From Brevinema_A sp051649605 (GTDB taxonomy: Bacteria; Spirochaetota; Brevinematia; Brevinematales; Brevinemataceae): DNA of 64,000 nt. The notes under the pieces were generated by a model. It was given only the letters and a program-made list of their open reading frames with translations, was not told the DNA's origin and did no database searches. Each line of letters starts with the position of its first letter. Position 1 is the first letter of the stretch. Position numbers and translations under genes: made by a program. The DNA lies in contig JBOFHK010000002.1 of NCBI GenBank assembly GCA_051649605.1, positions 124,001 to 188,000 of the forward strand, written 5' to 3'. Shown here in pieces: positions 36,892-45,696 of the stretch.

Positions 36892-38106
36892 ATGAATTAT
36901 TGTAGAGAAATCGTAGAAAATTTATACTACGTAGGTGCCGATGATCATCGTATTGATCTTTTTGAAAACATTCATCCTCTTACAGAACGAGGAGTATCAT
37001 ATAACTCTTATTTATTATTAGATGAAAAAACCGTCCTTGTAGACACAGTGGATTGGGCTGTTGTTCGACCATGGTTAGAAAATATAGAAATGGTTCTTGC
37101 GGGAAGAAGCTTAGATTATTTAGTGGTCAATCACATGGAGCCTGATCACTGTGCAGGAATTGAAGAGATAGCCCTTCGTTATCCAGACATTCAAATCATT
37201 AGTACAGAAAAAGCATTGATGATTATGACCCAATTAAAATATCGAGGTATTGAAGGTAAATCCATTATTGTTAAAGAAGGAGATACATTCAATTTTGGAA
37301 AACATACCTTTACTTTCTTAGAAGCACCAATGGTTCACTGGCCAGAAACGATGGTTACGCTCGATCTCACAAATGGTGCCTTATTTTCTGCTGATGCTTT
37401 TGGTTCCTTTAATGCATTAGACGGTCGTTTATTTGCCGATGAAGTAAATTTTGATAGAGATTGGATTGATGAAACACGTCGTTACTACACTAATATTGTA
37501 GGTAAATACGGCGCTCATGTTCAAGATCTCTTAAGAAAAGCGACCCCATTATTGGACAAAGTCAAATTTATTTGTCCCTTACATGGTCTTATATGGCGTA
37601 AAGATTTTGACTATATTCTTGATAAGTATGTCAAATGGAGTACCTATGAACCAGAAGAAACTGGTGTTCTTATTGCCTATGCTTCTATGTATGGTAACAC
37701 CGAAGAGGTAGCTCAACTATTAGCAGGTCTTTTAGTACGAAAAGGGATCACTAATGTTGTCCTTAGAGATGTTTCTCGTTCAGATGTTTCGTGGCTTATT
37801 GCTGATACATTCCGCTTGAGTCATTTGGTATTAGCGAGTGTAACGTATAATTTAAGCATTTATCCAAAAATGTTGGCTTATATGGAAGATATGAAAATGA
37901 TTAACATTCAAAAGAGAACCGTTGCCTTAATTGAGAATGGATCATGGGCTCCAACAGCTGGATCTCTCATGAAAGAATTCTTAAATAGCATGAAACAAAT
38001 GGACGTCCTCAACGAAGATTTAACCATTATCTCTGCTATTACTGAGTCTAAGTTCATTGGATTGGAAGCTATCGCTGACAATATTATTGATTCAATGCAA
38101 AAATAA
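36892..38106 (+). CDS. fprA: Flavodiiron protein (FprA-type O2/NO reductase)
   Basis: A 404-residue cytosolic protein. The beta-lactamase-like diiron domain has H81-x-E83-x-D85-H86 (NHMEPDHCAG), H149 (MVHWPE), D168 (SADAFGSF) and a further His in PLHG. The C-terminal flavodoxin domain (about 255-404) binds FMN with ASMYGNTEEVA. Such proteins reduce O2 to water or NO to N2O with electrons from rubredoxin. The rubredoxin here is fused to the protein encoded just upstream. Good AAGGAG site; a terminator follows. Confidence 0.95.
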   Translation: MNYCREIVENLYYVGADDHRIDLFENIHPLTERGVSYNSYLLLDEKTVLVDTVDWAVVRPWLENIEMVLAGRSLDYLVVNHMEPDHCAGIEEIALRYPDIQIISTEKALMIMTQLKYRGIEGKSIIVKEGDTFNFGKHTFTFLEAPMVHWPETMVTLDLTNGALFSADAFGSFNALDGRLFADEVNFDRDWIDETRRYYTNIVGKYGAHVQDLLRKATPLLDKVKFICPLHGLIWRKDFDYILDKYVKWSTYEPEETGVLIAYASMYGNTEEVAQLLAGLLVRKGITNVVLRDVSRSDVSWLIADTFRLSHLVLASVTYNLSIYPKMLAYMEDMKMINIQKRTVALIENGSWAPTAGSLMKEFLNSMKQMDVLNEDLTIISAITESKFIGLEAIADNIIDSMQK

Positions 38107-38125
38107 AAACTCTTTTCTTATTAAT

Positions 38126-38150
38126 CCCCCTAAAATAGGGGGGTTTTTTA
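38126..38150 (+). terminator. Terminator after the flavodiiron gene
   Basis: 7-bp C/G stem (38126-38132 with 38136-38142), 3-base loop, then six T. Confidence 0.9.
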
Positions 38151-38228
38151 TACTTTTACACACAAGACGTCAACAATGTAACAAAGCACCTTCATCGATT
38201 GAATTGTTACTCATCATATTTTTATCTG

Positions 38229-38539
38229 TGGTCTTTTTTGTTGCAGTACAAAGTATATTTTTTGAGTATCAAGAAGTGCGAATCTCTAAAAAAACATCCC
38301 CCATCTGACCTAATACATAAATCTATTATTTCCATAGTCTATCGTAAATAGTAAGAGGGATCACATCCGCACAACTAACCCTATTATCTGCAATTAGTAA
38401 TTTACCTTTCCCACAAAAAAAAATTTCCAACACCAATAGTGTTGTACCAATCATAGATTATATTTTTAAGATTAGGGTAACCTGTAAATACTAGTATACT
38501 CCCATAAACGTACTATAACCGAGCATAATATACCAGCAT
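38229..38539 (-). pseudogene. Decayed, internally deleted copy of the SIS isomerase gene
   Basis: Most of the 552-bp gap between the flavodiiron gene and tag is a remnant of the SIS gene at 34031-34693, in the same orientation. Matching blocks include AAGTATATTTTTTGAGT (38250-38266), AAAAAACATCCCCCATCTGA (38288-38307), ATCCGCACAACTA (38365-38377) and TGCAATTAGTAATTTACCTT (38389-38408). Homology extends past the equivalent of the ATG (38539) into the upstream flank to about 38565. Deletions of about 30, 15 and 130 bp and many substitutions remove any function. No other gene is seen in the gap; 38151-38228 holds nothing I recognise. Confidence 0.85.
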
Positions 38540-38590
38540 CGTTTTTTAAAGAACAAAATAATAATTAAGAAATTCACAAAGAATAGAGTA

Positions 38591-38626
38591 AAAAAATCCC
38601 CTATATACTACTTAATATAGAGGATT
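38591..38626 (-). terminator. Terminator of the DUF969-DUF979-pcp-tag operon
   Basis: Stem 38595-38606 with 38615-38626 (one mismatch), followed on the minus strand by a run of T. Confidence 0.7.
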
Positions 38627-38658
38627 AAAGTGGATGACTCTGTTTTCTCACATCAACC

Positions 38659-39222
38659 TTATTTTAGCCAAATAGGATTGTCAAAAAACTCACAGGTGAT
38701 AAGATGATCATTCGTCATCCCTATCGCCTGCATAAAAGAATAGCAGATCGTTGGTCCTATAAATAAGAATCCTCTTCTTTTCAATTCTTTACTGATCTTC
38801 TTCGATAACGGTGTAAACGTAGGGATTTCGCTTTGTTTATAAAAGGTATTTTGTATTGGATAATAAGAGACAAAATTCCAAACATAGGTATCAAAAGAGC
38901 CAAATTCTGCTTGCACATCGATAAATTTTTGAGCGTTATTGACAACCGCAGAAATTTTACGGCGATTTCTAATAATCTCTTTATTTTGGAGAAGGCGAGC
39001 AATATCTCGATCAGTATATTGGGCAATTGTTGCTATATGAAAATATGAAAATGCCTTTCTTAGCGATTCCCGTTTATTAAGAATCATCGACCAACTCAAT
39101 CCCGCTTGCATTATTTCCAATATTAAGAATTCAAAAATTACTTCATCATCGTGCTTAGGGATACCCCATTCTGTATGGTGGTATTGGATTTCTAGCTCTG
39201 TTTTTGGCCAAGAGCAATTCAT
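38659..39222 (-). CDS. tag: DNA-3-methyladenine glycosylase I
   Basis: Removes 3-methyladenine from DNA. 187 residues, normal length. The zinc-binding residues of Tag are in place: Cys3 (MNCSWP), a His in HHTEWG, and C-terminal H and C in NDHLITC. The substrate-pocket region EIMQAGLSWSMILNKRE is typical. The ATG shares one base with the pcp stop (TAATG), so a repair gene is translationally coupled to a peptidase gene. Confidence 0.95.
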   Translation of the reverse strand: MNCSWPKTELEIQYHHTEWGIPKHDDEVIFEFLILEIMQAGLSWSMILNKRESLRKAFSYFHIATIAQYTDRDIARLLQNKEIIRNRRKISAVVNNAQKFIDVQAEFGSFDTYVWNFVSYYPIQNTFYKQSEIPTFTPLSKKISKELKRRGFLFIGPTICYSFMQAIGMTNDHLITCEFFDNPIWLK

Positions 39223-39857
39223 TAATGTTCTGCTCCAGCAGAAATTCTTATTTCTTTATCATCCATCGCCTGAATCATTACGGTAAGCCCTCGGGCAATC
39301 ATAGGAACACTCATCGAAGGTTGATTAGATTTTTGAATAACCTGTTCTGGGGTATAAGGAACATGAACAAAGCCCCCAGCTTTGGCACATTTGTATTTTT
39401 CAATATGATAGAGAAGTCCATATAAAATATGATTACAAACAAAAGTACCTGCCGTATTAGAAATCGAACAAGGAATCTCAGCTTCTCGTACCTGATCCAT
39501 CATCTGTTTAATCGGCAGACGAACAAAATAAGCATTCTCTCCATCTTTATAAATCGCTTTATCAATAGGTTGTTGATTTTTATTATCTTTAATCCTTGCA
39601 TCATCAATATTAATCCCAATTCTTTCTATCGAGAGATCAAAACGACCTCCAGCTTGACCCACACATAAAACAAGATCTGGCTTAACTTCCTCAATATGCT
39701 GAAGGAGAACTTCTATTGATTCATAAAATACCGTTGGAATCTGCCTTTTAACCACAATATGACCGTCAATAGAATCGGATAACATCTTAACTGCTTCCCA
39801 AGCAGGATTTAACAATTCTCCACCAAAAGGATCAAATCCTGTTACTAAAATTTTCAT
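39222..39857 (-). CDS. pcp: Pyroglutamyl-peptidase I
   Basis: Cysteine peptidase that removes N-terminal pyroglutamate. The ATG at 39857 (AGGAG eight bases upstream) gives 211 residues starting MKILVTGFDPFGGE. The catalytic triad is visible: Glu in LSIERIGIN, Cys in GTFVCNHILYG, His in GGFVHVPYTPEQ. Lies with DUF979 and DUF969 genes, a grouping also known in Firmicutes and Fusobacteria. Confidence 0.95.
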   Translation of the reverse strand: MKILVTGFDPFGGELLNPAWEAVKMLSDSIDGHIVVKRQIPTVFYESIEVLLQHIEEVKPDLVLCVGQAGGRFDLSIERIGINIDDARIKDNKNQQPIDKAIYKDGENAYFVRLPIKQMMDQVREAEIPCSISNTAGTFVCNHILYGLLYHIEKYKCAKAGGFVHVPYTPEQVIQKSNQPSMSVPMIARGLTVMIQAMDDKEIRISAGAEH

Positions 39858-39873
39858 CTTATTTCTCCTAAAA

Positions 39874-40776
39874 TTAAAATGCAAGTAAATACATTAGTAC
39901 TATATGTAAGATCAACAAAATCAAGGCGAAAGGAATTTGCGTCTTAATAATACGATACTTATCGTGCATTTCCATAATTGATGCTGGGACGATATTAAAA
40001 TTGGCTGCCATTGGGGTCATCAATGTACCACAATAGCCAGCTGTAACCCCTAAAGCTCCTACGACCGCTGGATTAGCACCTAAATTAATCACAAAAGGCA
40101 CTCCTATTCCTGCCGTGATCACCGCAAAAGCTGCGAAGGCATTTCCCATAATCATCGTAAATAATGCCATAGAAACACAATACAAAATCACCCCACTCAA
40201 AGGGTCTCCTATTGGAACAAGATTAGACATAATATCAGATACCACTCCGCCTACTCCAGATTTAGCAAAAATTGTCCCTAAAGATCCTAAAACCTGAGGA
40301 AGGATTACTGCAGCTCCCATCCCATGTAAAAGTCTAGGAGCATCATATCCATATCCTTTTTTTAAGGAATCTTTCGTAAAATAAGCTGCTAATAAAAAAG
40401 CTACTAGGGAACTAATCCCCAAAGCCACTAAACCGCCCACATAGTTCATCGGAGAGAGGAGCATTGCAATCACTCCTATGCTAAGAGTCGGTAGCCAAAT
40501 TTTATTACCAATTTTTAAACTCTGTTCTTTTTTATAATGGTCAGAAGTGTCCGATAGGACTGTCATATTGACTTGTTTGGTTACAGTTAATATCCCCAAA
40601 ATCAATAGACCAAAACCTACCATAATAGGAGGTATCCACCGTCCAATAATAAATATTAAGCCAAATAAAATCCAAAATACTCCTGTCCCAATACGAGTAG
40701 GATTTTTGGGATCTTTCAAGGCATAGATTCCTGCAATAACAGAAATAAAACCACCAAATATATAAAAAATTTCCAT
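39874..40776 (-). CDS. DUF979 membrane protein
   Basis: A 300-residue polytopic protein (about 8-10 helices) with a GTIFAKSGVGGVVSDIMSN loop and GVTAGYCGTLMTPMAANFN near the end, in the manner of ion-coupled transporter re-entrant loops. In other genomes DUF979 pairs with DUF969 and pcp and is thought to be part of a transporter for pyroglutamate or related products; that is contextual knowledge, not proof. Four bp separate it from DUF969. Confidence 0.85.
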   Translation of the reverse strand: MEIFYIFGGFISVIAGIYALKDPKNPTRIGTGVFWILFGLIFIIGRWIPPIMVGFGLLILGILTVTKQVNMTVLSDTSDHYKKEQSLKIGNKIWLPTLSIGVIAMLLSPMNYVGGLVALGISSLVAFLLAAYFTKDSLKKGYGYDAPRLLHGMGAAVILPQVLGSLGTIFAKSGVGGVVSDIMSNLVPIGDPLSGVILYCVSMALFTMIMGNAFAAFAVITAGIGVPFVINLGANPAVVGALGVTAGYCGTLMTPMAANFNIVPASIMEMHDKYRIIKTQIPFALILLILHIVLMYLLAF

Positions 40777-40780
40777 GCTC

Positions 40781-41434
40781 TTATCTCCCCATAAATTTTT
40801 TATTGATAAAAAAGCTTTGGAAGCAAACCAACACTACTGCAGAAAAAGCAACAGGAATAGAATAAAATGCAATATCAGTATTTTTAACGACAAAGCCCAA
40901 TTCCTGCAAAGTCCCGACGACTAAAAGGACTCCAGCATTAGCAATAAAAACATTCTGTCCATAGAAATTCCCATAATTTTCGACTGCACAGGCAAGAGCT
41001 TTTAATTGATCTTCTTGTTTTTGATTCAAAGAGCGTTGTGCATTGGCAACGCTATCCAACATCGGAAAAAGAACAGGGCGGATAAATTGGACATGTCCTC
41101 CCAAACGAACACCAAAGATCGATAATGCCGTCCGTGCAAACATAAAAACACTCACAATATTGCCTACGGTAGCATTTTTAATTTTTTGAATTAAACGGGT
41201 CGCTGTATTTCTTAAACCGTTACTTTCTAATAAACCAATCGCAGGAAGAGTAATAAGAAAAATCGACATATATCTTGTTGATACAAAGGATTCACCTAGT
41301 ACCGATAAAATCTCAGAAAAATCCATTCCCGAAACCAAACCTGTCGCTACTGCAGCAATAATCACCACAGCAATCGTATCCAATTTGAGTATAAAACCAA
41401 TAAGAATAATTAAAATACCTACTAGTTTAATCAT
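40781..41434 (-). CDS. DUF969 membrane protein
   Basis: A 217-residue polytopic protein (about 6 helices) with RLGGHVQFIRPVLFPM and a YGNFYGQNVFIANAGVLL segment, characteristic of DUF969. First gene of the operon DUF969-DUF979-pcp-tag, driven by a strong promoter. Probably forms a two-component carrier with DUF979. Confidence 0.85.
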   Translation of the reverse strand: MIKLVGILIILIGFILKLDTIAVVIIAAVATGLVSGMDFSEILSVLGESFVSTRYMSIFLITLPAIGLLESNGLRNTATRLIQKIKNATVGNIVSVFMFARTALSIFGVRLGGHVQFIRPVLFPMLDSVANAQRSLNQKQEDQLKALACAVENYGNFYGQNVFIANAGVLLVVGTLQELGFVVKNTDIAFYSIPVAFSAVVLVCFQSFFINKKFMGR

Positions 41435-41494
41435 TGTCCCTCCTTATATCAGACGAATACCGTCTCTAAAACATATTTATCAAAAATTAAATTT

Positions 41495-41524
41495 ATTATA
41501 ATGTTTTATTACTATTTTTGTCAA
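41495..41524 (-). promoter_or_regulatory. Promoter of the DUF969 operon
   Basis: Minus strand TTGACA (complement of 41519-41524), 18-bp spacer, TATAAT (complement of 41495-41500). Both boxes are consensus. It is in the 388-bp gap that also holds the pnp promoter and leader. Confidence 0.7.
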
Positions 41525-41593
41525 CATAAGACCCACTATACTTACCCAATCATAACTTTGCCATTAAAGGATTATTTATAAAAAAATTATTGC

Positions 41594-41622
41594 TTGAAAA
41601 TATCTTAATATCATAGTATAAT
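41594..41622 (+). promoter_or_regulatory. Promoter of pnp
   Basis: TTGAAA (41594-41599), 17-bp spacer, TATAAT (41617-41622). Confidence 0.7.
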
Positions 41623-41628
41623 ATTAAA

Positions 41629-41822
41629 GATAATATCAAATCAGTATTCCGCAAAGATACCTGATTAAAATAATTGAAAATTGTTTAGTTGATAACTTAT
41701 AAAATCACAGTGTTATATTATAGAAAAAATAAATTTTATAATTCATTACAAAATTCTTTTAATCAGTTATTGTTTGCTTTTGGAATATTGATTTGAAATA
41801 CAATAAATGAGGATTTTTTGAT
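41629..41822 (+). promoter_or_regulatory. Long structured leader of pnp
   Basis: About 194 bases from the predicted start of transcription to the ATG. CTGATTAAAA (41661-41670) is the exact complement of TTTTAATCAG (41757-41766). This closes a large domain with a smaller ATAAC/GTTAT hairpin inside. In E. coli, pnp autoregulates through an RNase III-cut leader hairpin; an analogous function here is inference. Confidence 0.45.
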
Positions 41823-44219
41823 ATGTTTAATGTTAAAACCATTTCCCGAAAGATTGGAGAACATGAAATCTCCCTAGAAACAGGCAAGATCGCCCGTCAA
41901 GCAGGGGGCGGTGTCGTTGTTCGTTATGCAGGTAATGCGATGCTGGTTACCGCTTGTATAGCTCCAGAGCCTTCTAATGGCGATTTCTTTCCACTTACAG
42001 TACACTTCCAAGAAAAATTCTATTCTGTAGGACGAATCCCAGGAGGATTTTTCCGCCGTGAAGCCAAACCTTCCGACAATGCCACATTAATGGCTCGTCA
42101 AATAGACCGCCCAATCCGTCCTTTATTTCCAGAAGGATTTAATAACGAAGTACAGATTATCGTAACTTTAATTGATGCTGATCTAAAATATTCTACTGAA
42201 GCCTTAGGGATTTTAGGAGCTGTTGTAGCCCTTGCAATTTCCCCTATCCCTCTACAAGAATATGCTGGAGGCGTAAAAGTGGTTTGGCATCCAAACTGGG
42301 GTTATAAAATCAACCCTAGCATTAAAGATATCGAAGAATCCCATCTTGATATGTTAGTTGGTGGCACAAAAGAAGGTGTCTGTATGGTAGAAGGGGGAGC
42401 TTCTGAAGTTTCGGAGGAAATCGTATTAGAAGCTCTTCGTATCGCTCAAGAAGCTATTTTAGAAGAAATAGATATGATCGAAGAATTTGTCCGCATGATC
42501 AATCCAGAAAAAATAGCATTAAAGCTTAAAGAATCTCTCTTCACTGAGGAACAAACAAAAGAATTTAAAAACTTCGCTTACGACAAAATCAAAGCTGTCT
42601 CCAACGACAACGATAAACATAGACGTTCGACCAATATTAAAGCTGTATTTACAGAAACATTTTCCCATTTTATGATTGACCAAGACCATGAAGGTTATCA
42701 CGAATTAAAAACCCTCTTAGAAAATTGGGAAGTCGAAATTATCCGCCATCAAATCCTTGTCGAAAAAGTCCGAACAGATGGACGACAACTCAACGAAATT
42801 CGTCCTATCAATATTGAGCTTGATCTTTTCCCAGGGTTGCATGGTTCTGCTTTATTTACAAGAGGTCAAACGCAAAGTTTAGGAATCACTACACTAGGTA
42901 TGCCTAAAGATGAGATGTTAATTGATTCTGTAGAAAGTTCCAAAGTTTTCACCAAACGTTTTTTCCTCCATTACAATTTCCCACCTTTCTCTGTTGGAGA
43001 AGTCAAACGCCTTGGTGGACTCTCAAGACGTGAAATTGGACATGGGTATTTGGCAGAAAGAGCCTTAATTCCTATGATTCCTGATTATGAAAAATTCCCT
43101 TATACAATCCGTTTTGTCTCAGAAATTACTGAATCCAACGGTTCTTCATCGATGGCATCAGTCTGTTCTGGCTCTCTTTCTATGATGGCTGCAGGTGTCC
43201 CTCTTAAATCTCCTGTTGCTGGAATAGCTATGGGCTTAGTTTGGGATAAAGCCAATAAAAACTATACCGTATTATCAGATATCCAAGGATTAGAAGATCA
43301 TCATGGAGATATGGACTTTAAAGTAGCTGGTACCACAAAGGGAATTACTGCTATTCAAATGGATCTCAAAACCGCAGGATTACCAGAAGAAATCATGCAA
43401 ATCGCCCTCTCACAAGCAAAAGAGGGAAGAATACATATCTTAGGAATCATGAATCAAACAATCACCGCCCATCGCAATCAAATTGCCGATACTGCACCAA
43501 AACTACACAAAATGACAATCGAGCCAAGTCAAATCGGCGGCGTTATTGGTTCTGGAGGTCGTGTAATAAAAAAAATCATGGCAGATTTCAATACAGAAAT
43601 CAGTATCGAAGATAATGGTAATGTCATTATCTGCGGAAAAGATCTTTCTAAAATCGAGGAAACCAAAGTTGTCATTAGACATCTTACCGATGGATTCTCT
43701 GAAGATGAGGCAATCACTGCTCCTGTTACTCGTAAAGAAGTATTCGGCGTCTTTTTGGAAATTCTTCCAGGAACACAAGCTTTACTCCATACCTCTAAAA
43801 TGAAAGACGATATACAAACAATCAGTGTTGGGGATAATCTAACAGTGTACTTTAAAAATATTGATGATAAAAAACGCTATAATGTCTATCAGATCAATAA
43901 AGATGTAGAGGAACCTCGTCGGGAACGACGTTTTGATCGAGATCGTGATCGCGGTGGTCGAAGAAATGATTTTGGCGATAAACGCGAGCACAACGGAGAA
44001 AGACGCGAGCACCGTGAGTATGGTGAGAAAAAAGAATACCGTGAACACAACGGAGAAAGACGCGAGCACCGTGAGTATGGTGAGAAAAGAGAATTTCGTA
44101 AAGATCGTGAGCATCACGAATATAAAAACAAATACTCTGACTCCAAACCAGAATTTAAAAAGAATGATGATAATTCACAAAATCCACACAAAGGGCATTC
44201 TCCAGATAGCGGATTTTAG
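41823..44219 (+). CDS. pnp: Polyribonucleotide nucleotidyltransferase (PNPase) with repetitive charged tail
   Basis: Phosphorolytic 3'-5' exoribonuclease of the RNA degradosome. 798 residues. Two RNase PH domains (RVGRIPGG-like SVGRIPGGFFRREAKPSD; later TRGQTQSLGITTLG and GSSSMASVCSGSLSMM) flank an alpha-helical domain. KH is at about 563-620 (IGGVIGSGGRVIKK) and S1 at about 630-700 (GVFLEILPGTQALLH). The tail beyond about 700 is arginine/glutamate/histidine rich and contains a duplicated 19-residue unit. The tail is much longer than usual and could bind RNA or partners. Confidence 0.97.
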   Translation: MFNVKTISRKIGEHEISLETGKIARQAGGGVVVRYAGNAMLVTACIAPEPSNGDFFPLTVHFQEKFYSVGRIPGGFFRREAKPSDNATLMARQIDRPIRPLFPEGFNNEVQIIVTLIDADLKYSTEALGILGAVVALAISPIPLQEYAGGVKVVWHPNWGYKINPSIKDIEESHLDMLVGGTKEGVCMVEGGASEVSEEIVLEALRIAQEAILEEIDMIEEFVRMINPEKIALKLKESLFTEEQTKEFKNFAYDKIKAVSNDNDKHRRSTNIKAVFTETFSHFMIDQDHEGYHELKTLLENWEVEIIRHQILVEKVRTDGRQLNEIRPINIELDLFPGLHGSALFTRGQTQSLGITTLGMPKDEMLIDSVESSKVFTKRFFLHYNFPPFSVGEVKRLGGLSRREIGHGYLAERALIPMIPDYEKFPYTIRFVSEITESNGSSSMASVCSGSLSMMAAGVPLKSPVAGIAMGLVWDKANKNYTVLSDIQGLEDHHGDMDFKVAGTTKGITAIQMDLKTAGLPEEIMQIALSQAKEGRIHILGIMNQTITAHRNQIADTAPKLHKMTIEPSQIGGVIGSGGRVIKKIMADFNTEISIEDNGNVIICGKDLSKIEETKVVIRHLTDGFSEDEAITAPVTRKEVFGVFLEILPGTQALLHTSKMKDDIQTISVGDNLTVYFKNIDDKKRYNVYQINKDVEEPRRERRFDRDRDRGGRRNDFGDKREHNGERREHREYGEKKEYREHNGERREHREYGEKREFRKDREHHEYKNKYSDSKPEFKKNDDNSQNPHKGHSPDSGF
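43983..44096 (+). repeat. Two tandem 57-bp repeats in the pnp tail
   Basis: Units 43983-44039 and 44040-44096 encode REHNGERREHREYGEK plus KEY or REF. They are almost identical at DNA level, so the copy number could change by slippage or recombination without breaking the frame. Confidence 0.9.
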
Positions 44220-44235
44220 ATTAAGGGTTTTTTAA

Positions 44236-45579
44236 ATGAAGCTAAATAAAACTCTGCTCAGTTTGGTGATTGTTTTTGCACTACTCTATATCGCTAATAT
44301 CTTGTTCTCCATTACTTTTGATGATGATTTTGCCTATGCTGTTTAAGGTAATCCTTTTGTTTTACAATGGCAAGAATATTTAACTATGCACGGTAGATAT
44401 ATCACCCATACCATAGGACGACTAATATTACAACTGCGAGATCCTCTGGCAAATTTGCTTAACACACTAATAGGGTTTATTTTTATAATCAGTCTAGGAA
44501 ATATCATTATCCCTAAGTTTTGGAGACATGAGCAAAAAGATAATATTATCTTATTAATTCCAATATCATTAGTCCTAGCATTAACTGTAACTTCATGGTC
44601 TGGATATACTTATACTATGTCTACGGTTAGTTATACTTTATCATGGGTCTTGTTGTTGTTTTTCTTAGCTCCCTATATACAATTGATACGTAATCCCAAT
44701 TATCAAATATCACCAATAATTATTAGTATATTAGGAATTTTTGCAGGTTTTACTCATGAGCAAAGTATTGCCACAATACCATTAGTATTAATACTCTTCA
44801 TTCATTTAAAATACCAACAGAAAAAAATCCCCCTATGGGGTATTGTCGGATTAGTTGGGTTTATTATAGGATTTATCTTTTTAGGTCTTTCACCTGCAAA
44901 CTGGAGTGGTGTTAGAGATAACTATGGTAACGTAGAGCATTGGGTATTTTTAGGAAAATACTTAAATTGGAATGATCTAGGATGGAAACGATATTTTTAT
45001 TCCTTAGCTAATATTATGTTATTTGGCTCTTTCCCATGGTTGATTTATGGAGCTCCTTTTTGTCTTATTTTTATCTTCTTCTTAAAGGAAAATCTTCAAC
45101 TCGAAAAAGACCGGACAAAACCTGTCCATATTATTCCTATCCTCATTTTTATATATTCTTGGATGATCATCGGGGTTATGATGTTTGCTCCCTTATTTTA
45201 TGGAAATCCCTTAAATTTTGGATTAGTATTTTTGTACCTTTCCATTGGGATGATTTTGCAATCTCATTTACAATTAAATCCAAATGCCTACTCTTTTATC
45301 AAAAAAATAGTAATAGGATCAGTGATATTAGCACTAATATTTTACAGTATTCTTATTCCCGTATGGCTCAATTATAAAACGGAGTATGATGTCGTTATTC
45401 AGCAGATCCAACAAGCGAAAGATAATAATATCCGTCATATTACCGTAAAACCATTTTCCCAGTACAAAATCCATACCCCATTTGGTGCTATTATTCCAGT
45501 TTATTTATATACCTCTTCAGGATTTTATTCACGGATGGCTACTTATTATGAGATTGATCAAATTGTTGTAGCACAATAA
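44236..45579 (+). pseudogene. Polytopic membrane protein (DUF6056/glycosyltransferase-like) gene with an in-frame TAA
   Basis: A 447-codon frame broken once by TAA at 44344-44346 or so (after FDDDFAYAV). The frame continues GNPFVLQWQEYLTMHGR and then about 10 hydrophobic helices with SGYTYTMSTVSYTLSW and GFTHEQSIATIPL. The DDDFAYA-to-GRYITH arrangement before and after the stop fits the DUF6056 family (aspartate pair after TM1, GR-x3-H in TM2), so the parts belong together. An ATG at 44386 could restart. It follows pnp by 16 bp. Likely an envelope sugar or lipid-linked transferase when intact. Confidence 0.7.
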
Positions 45580-45696
45580 CAAATAAAATAAATCAGTCCA
45601 TAATATCAAAAGCAATTATTACCATATAATAAAAATGATAATATCTTTATCCAATAATATTTAATAAAGATAAATCATAAACAGGAGAATGTTTTG

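Noticed and set aside
38057..38308. 83-codon + strand frame across the end of the flavodiiron gene
   Set aside because: Runs through a terminator hairpin and into the decayed SIS copy; no ribosome site.
38107..38658. Insertion sequence or transposon remnant in the 552-bp gap
   Set aside because: No transposase fragment or terminal repeats; the sequence aligns by eye to the SIS gene instead.
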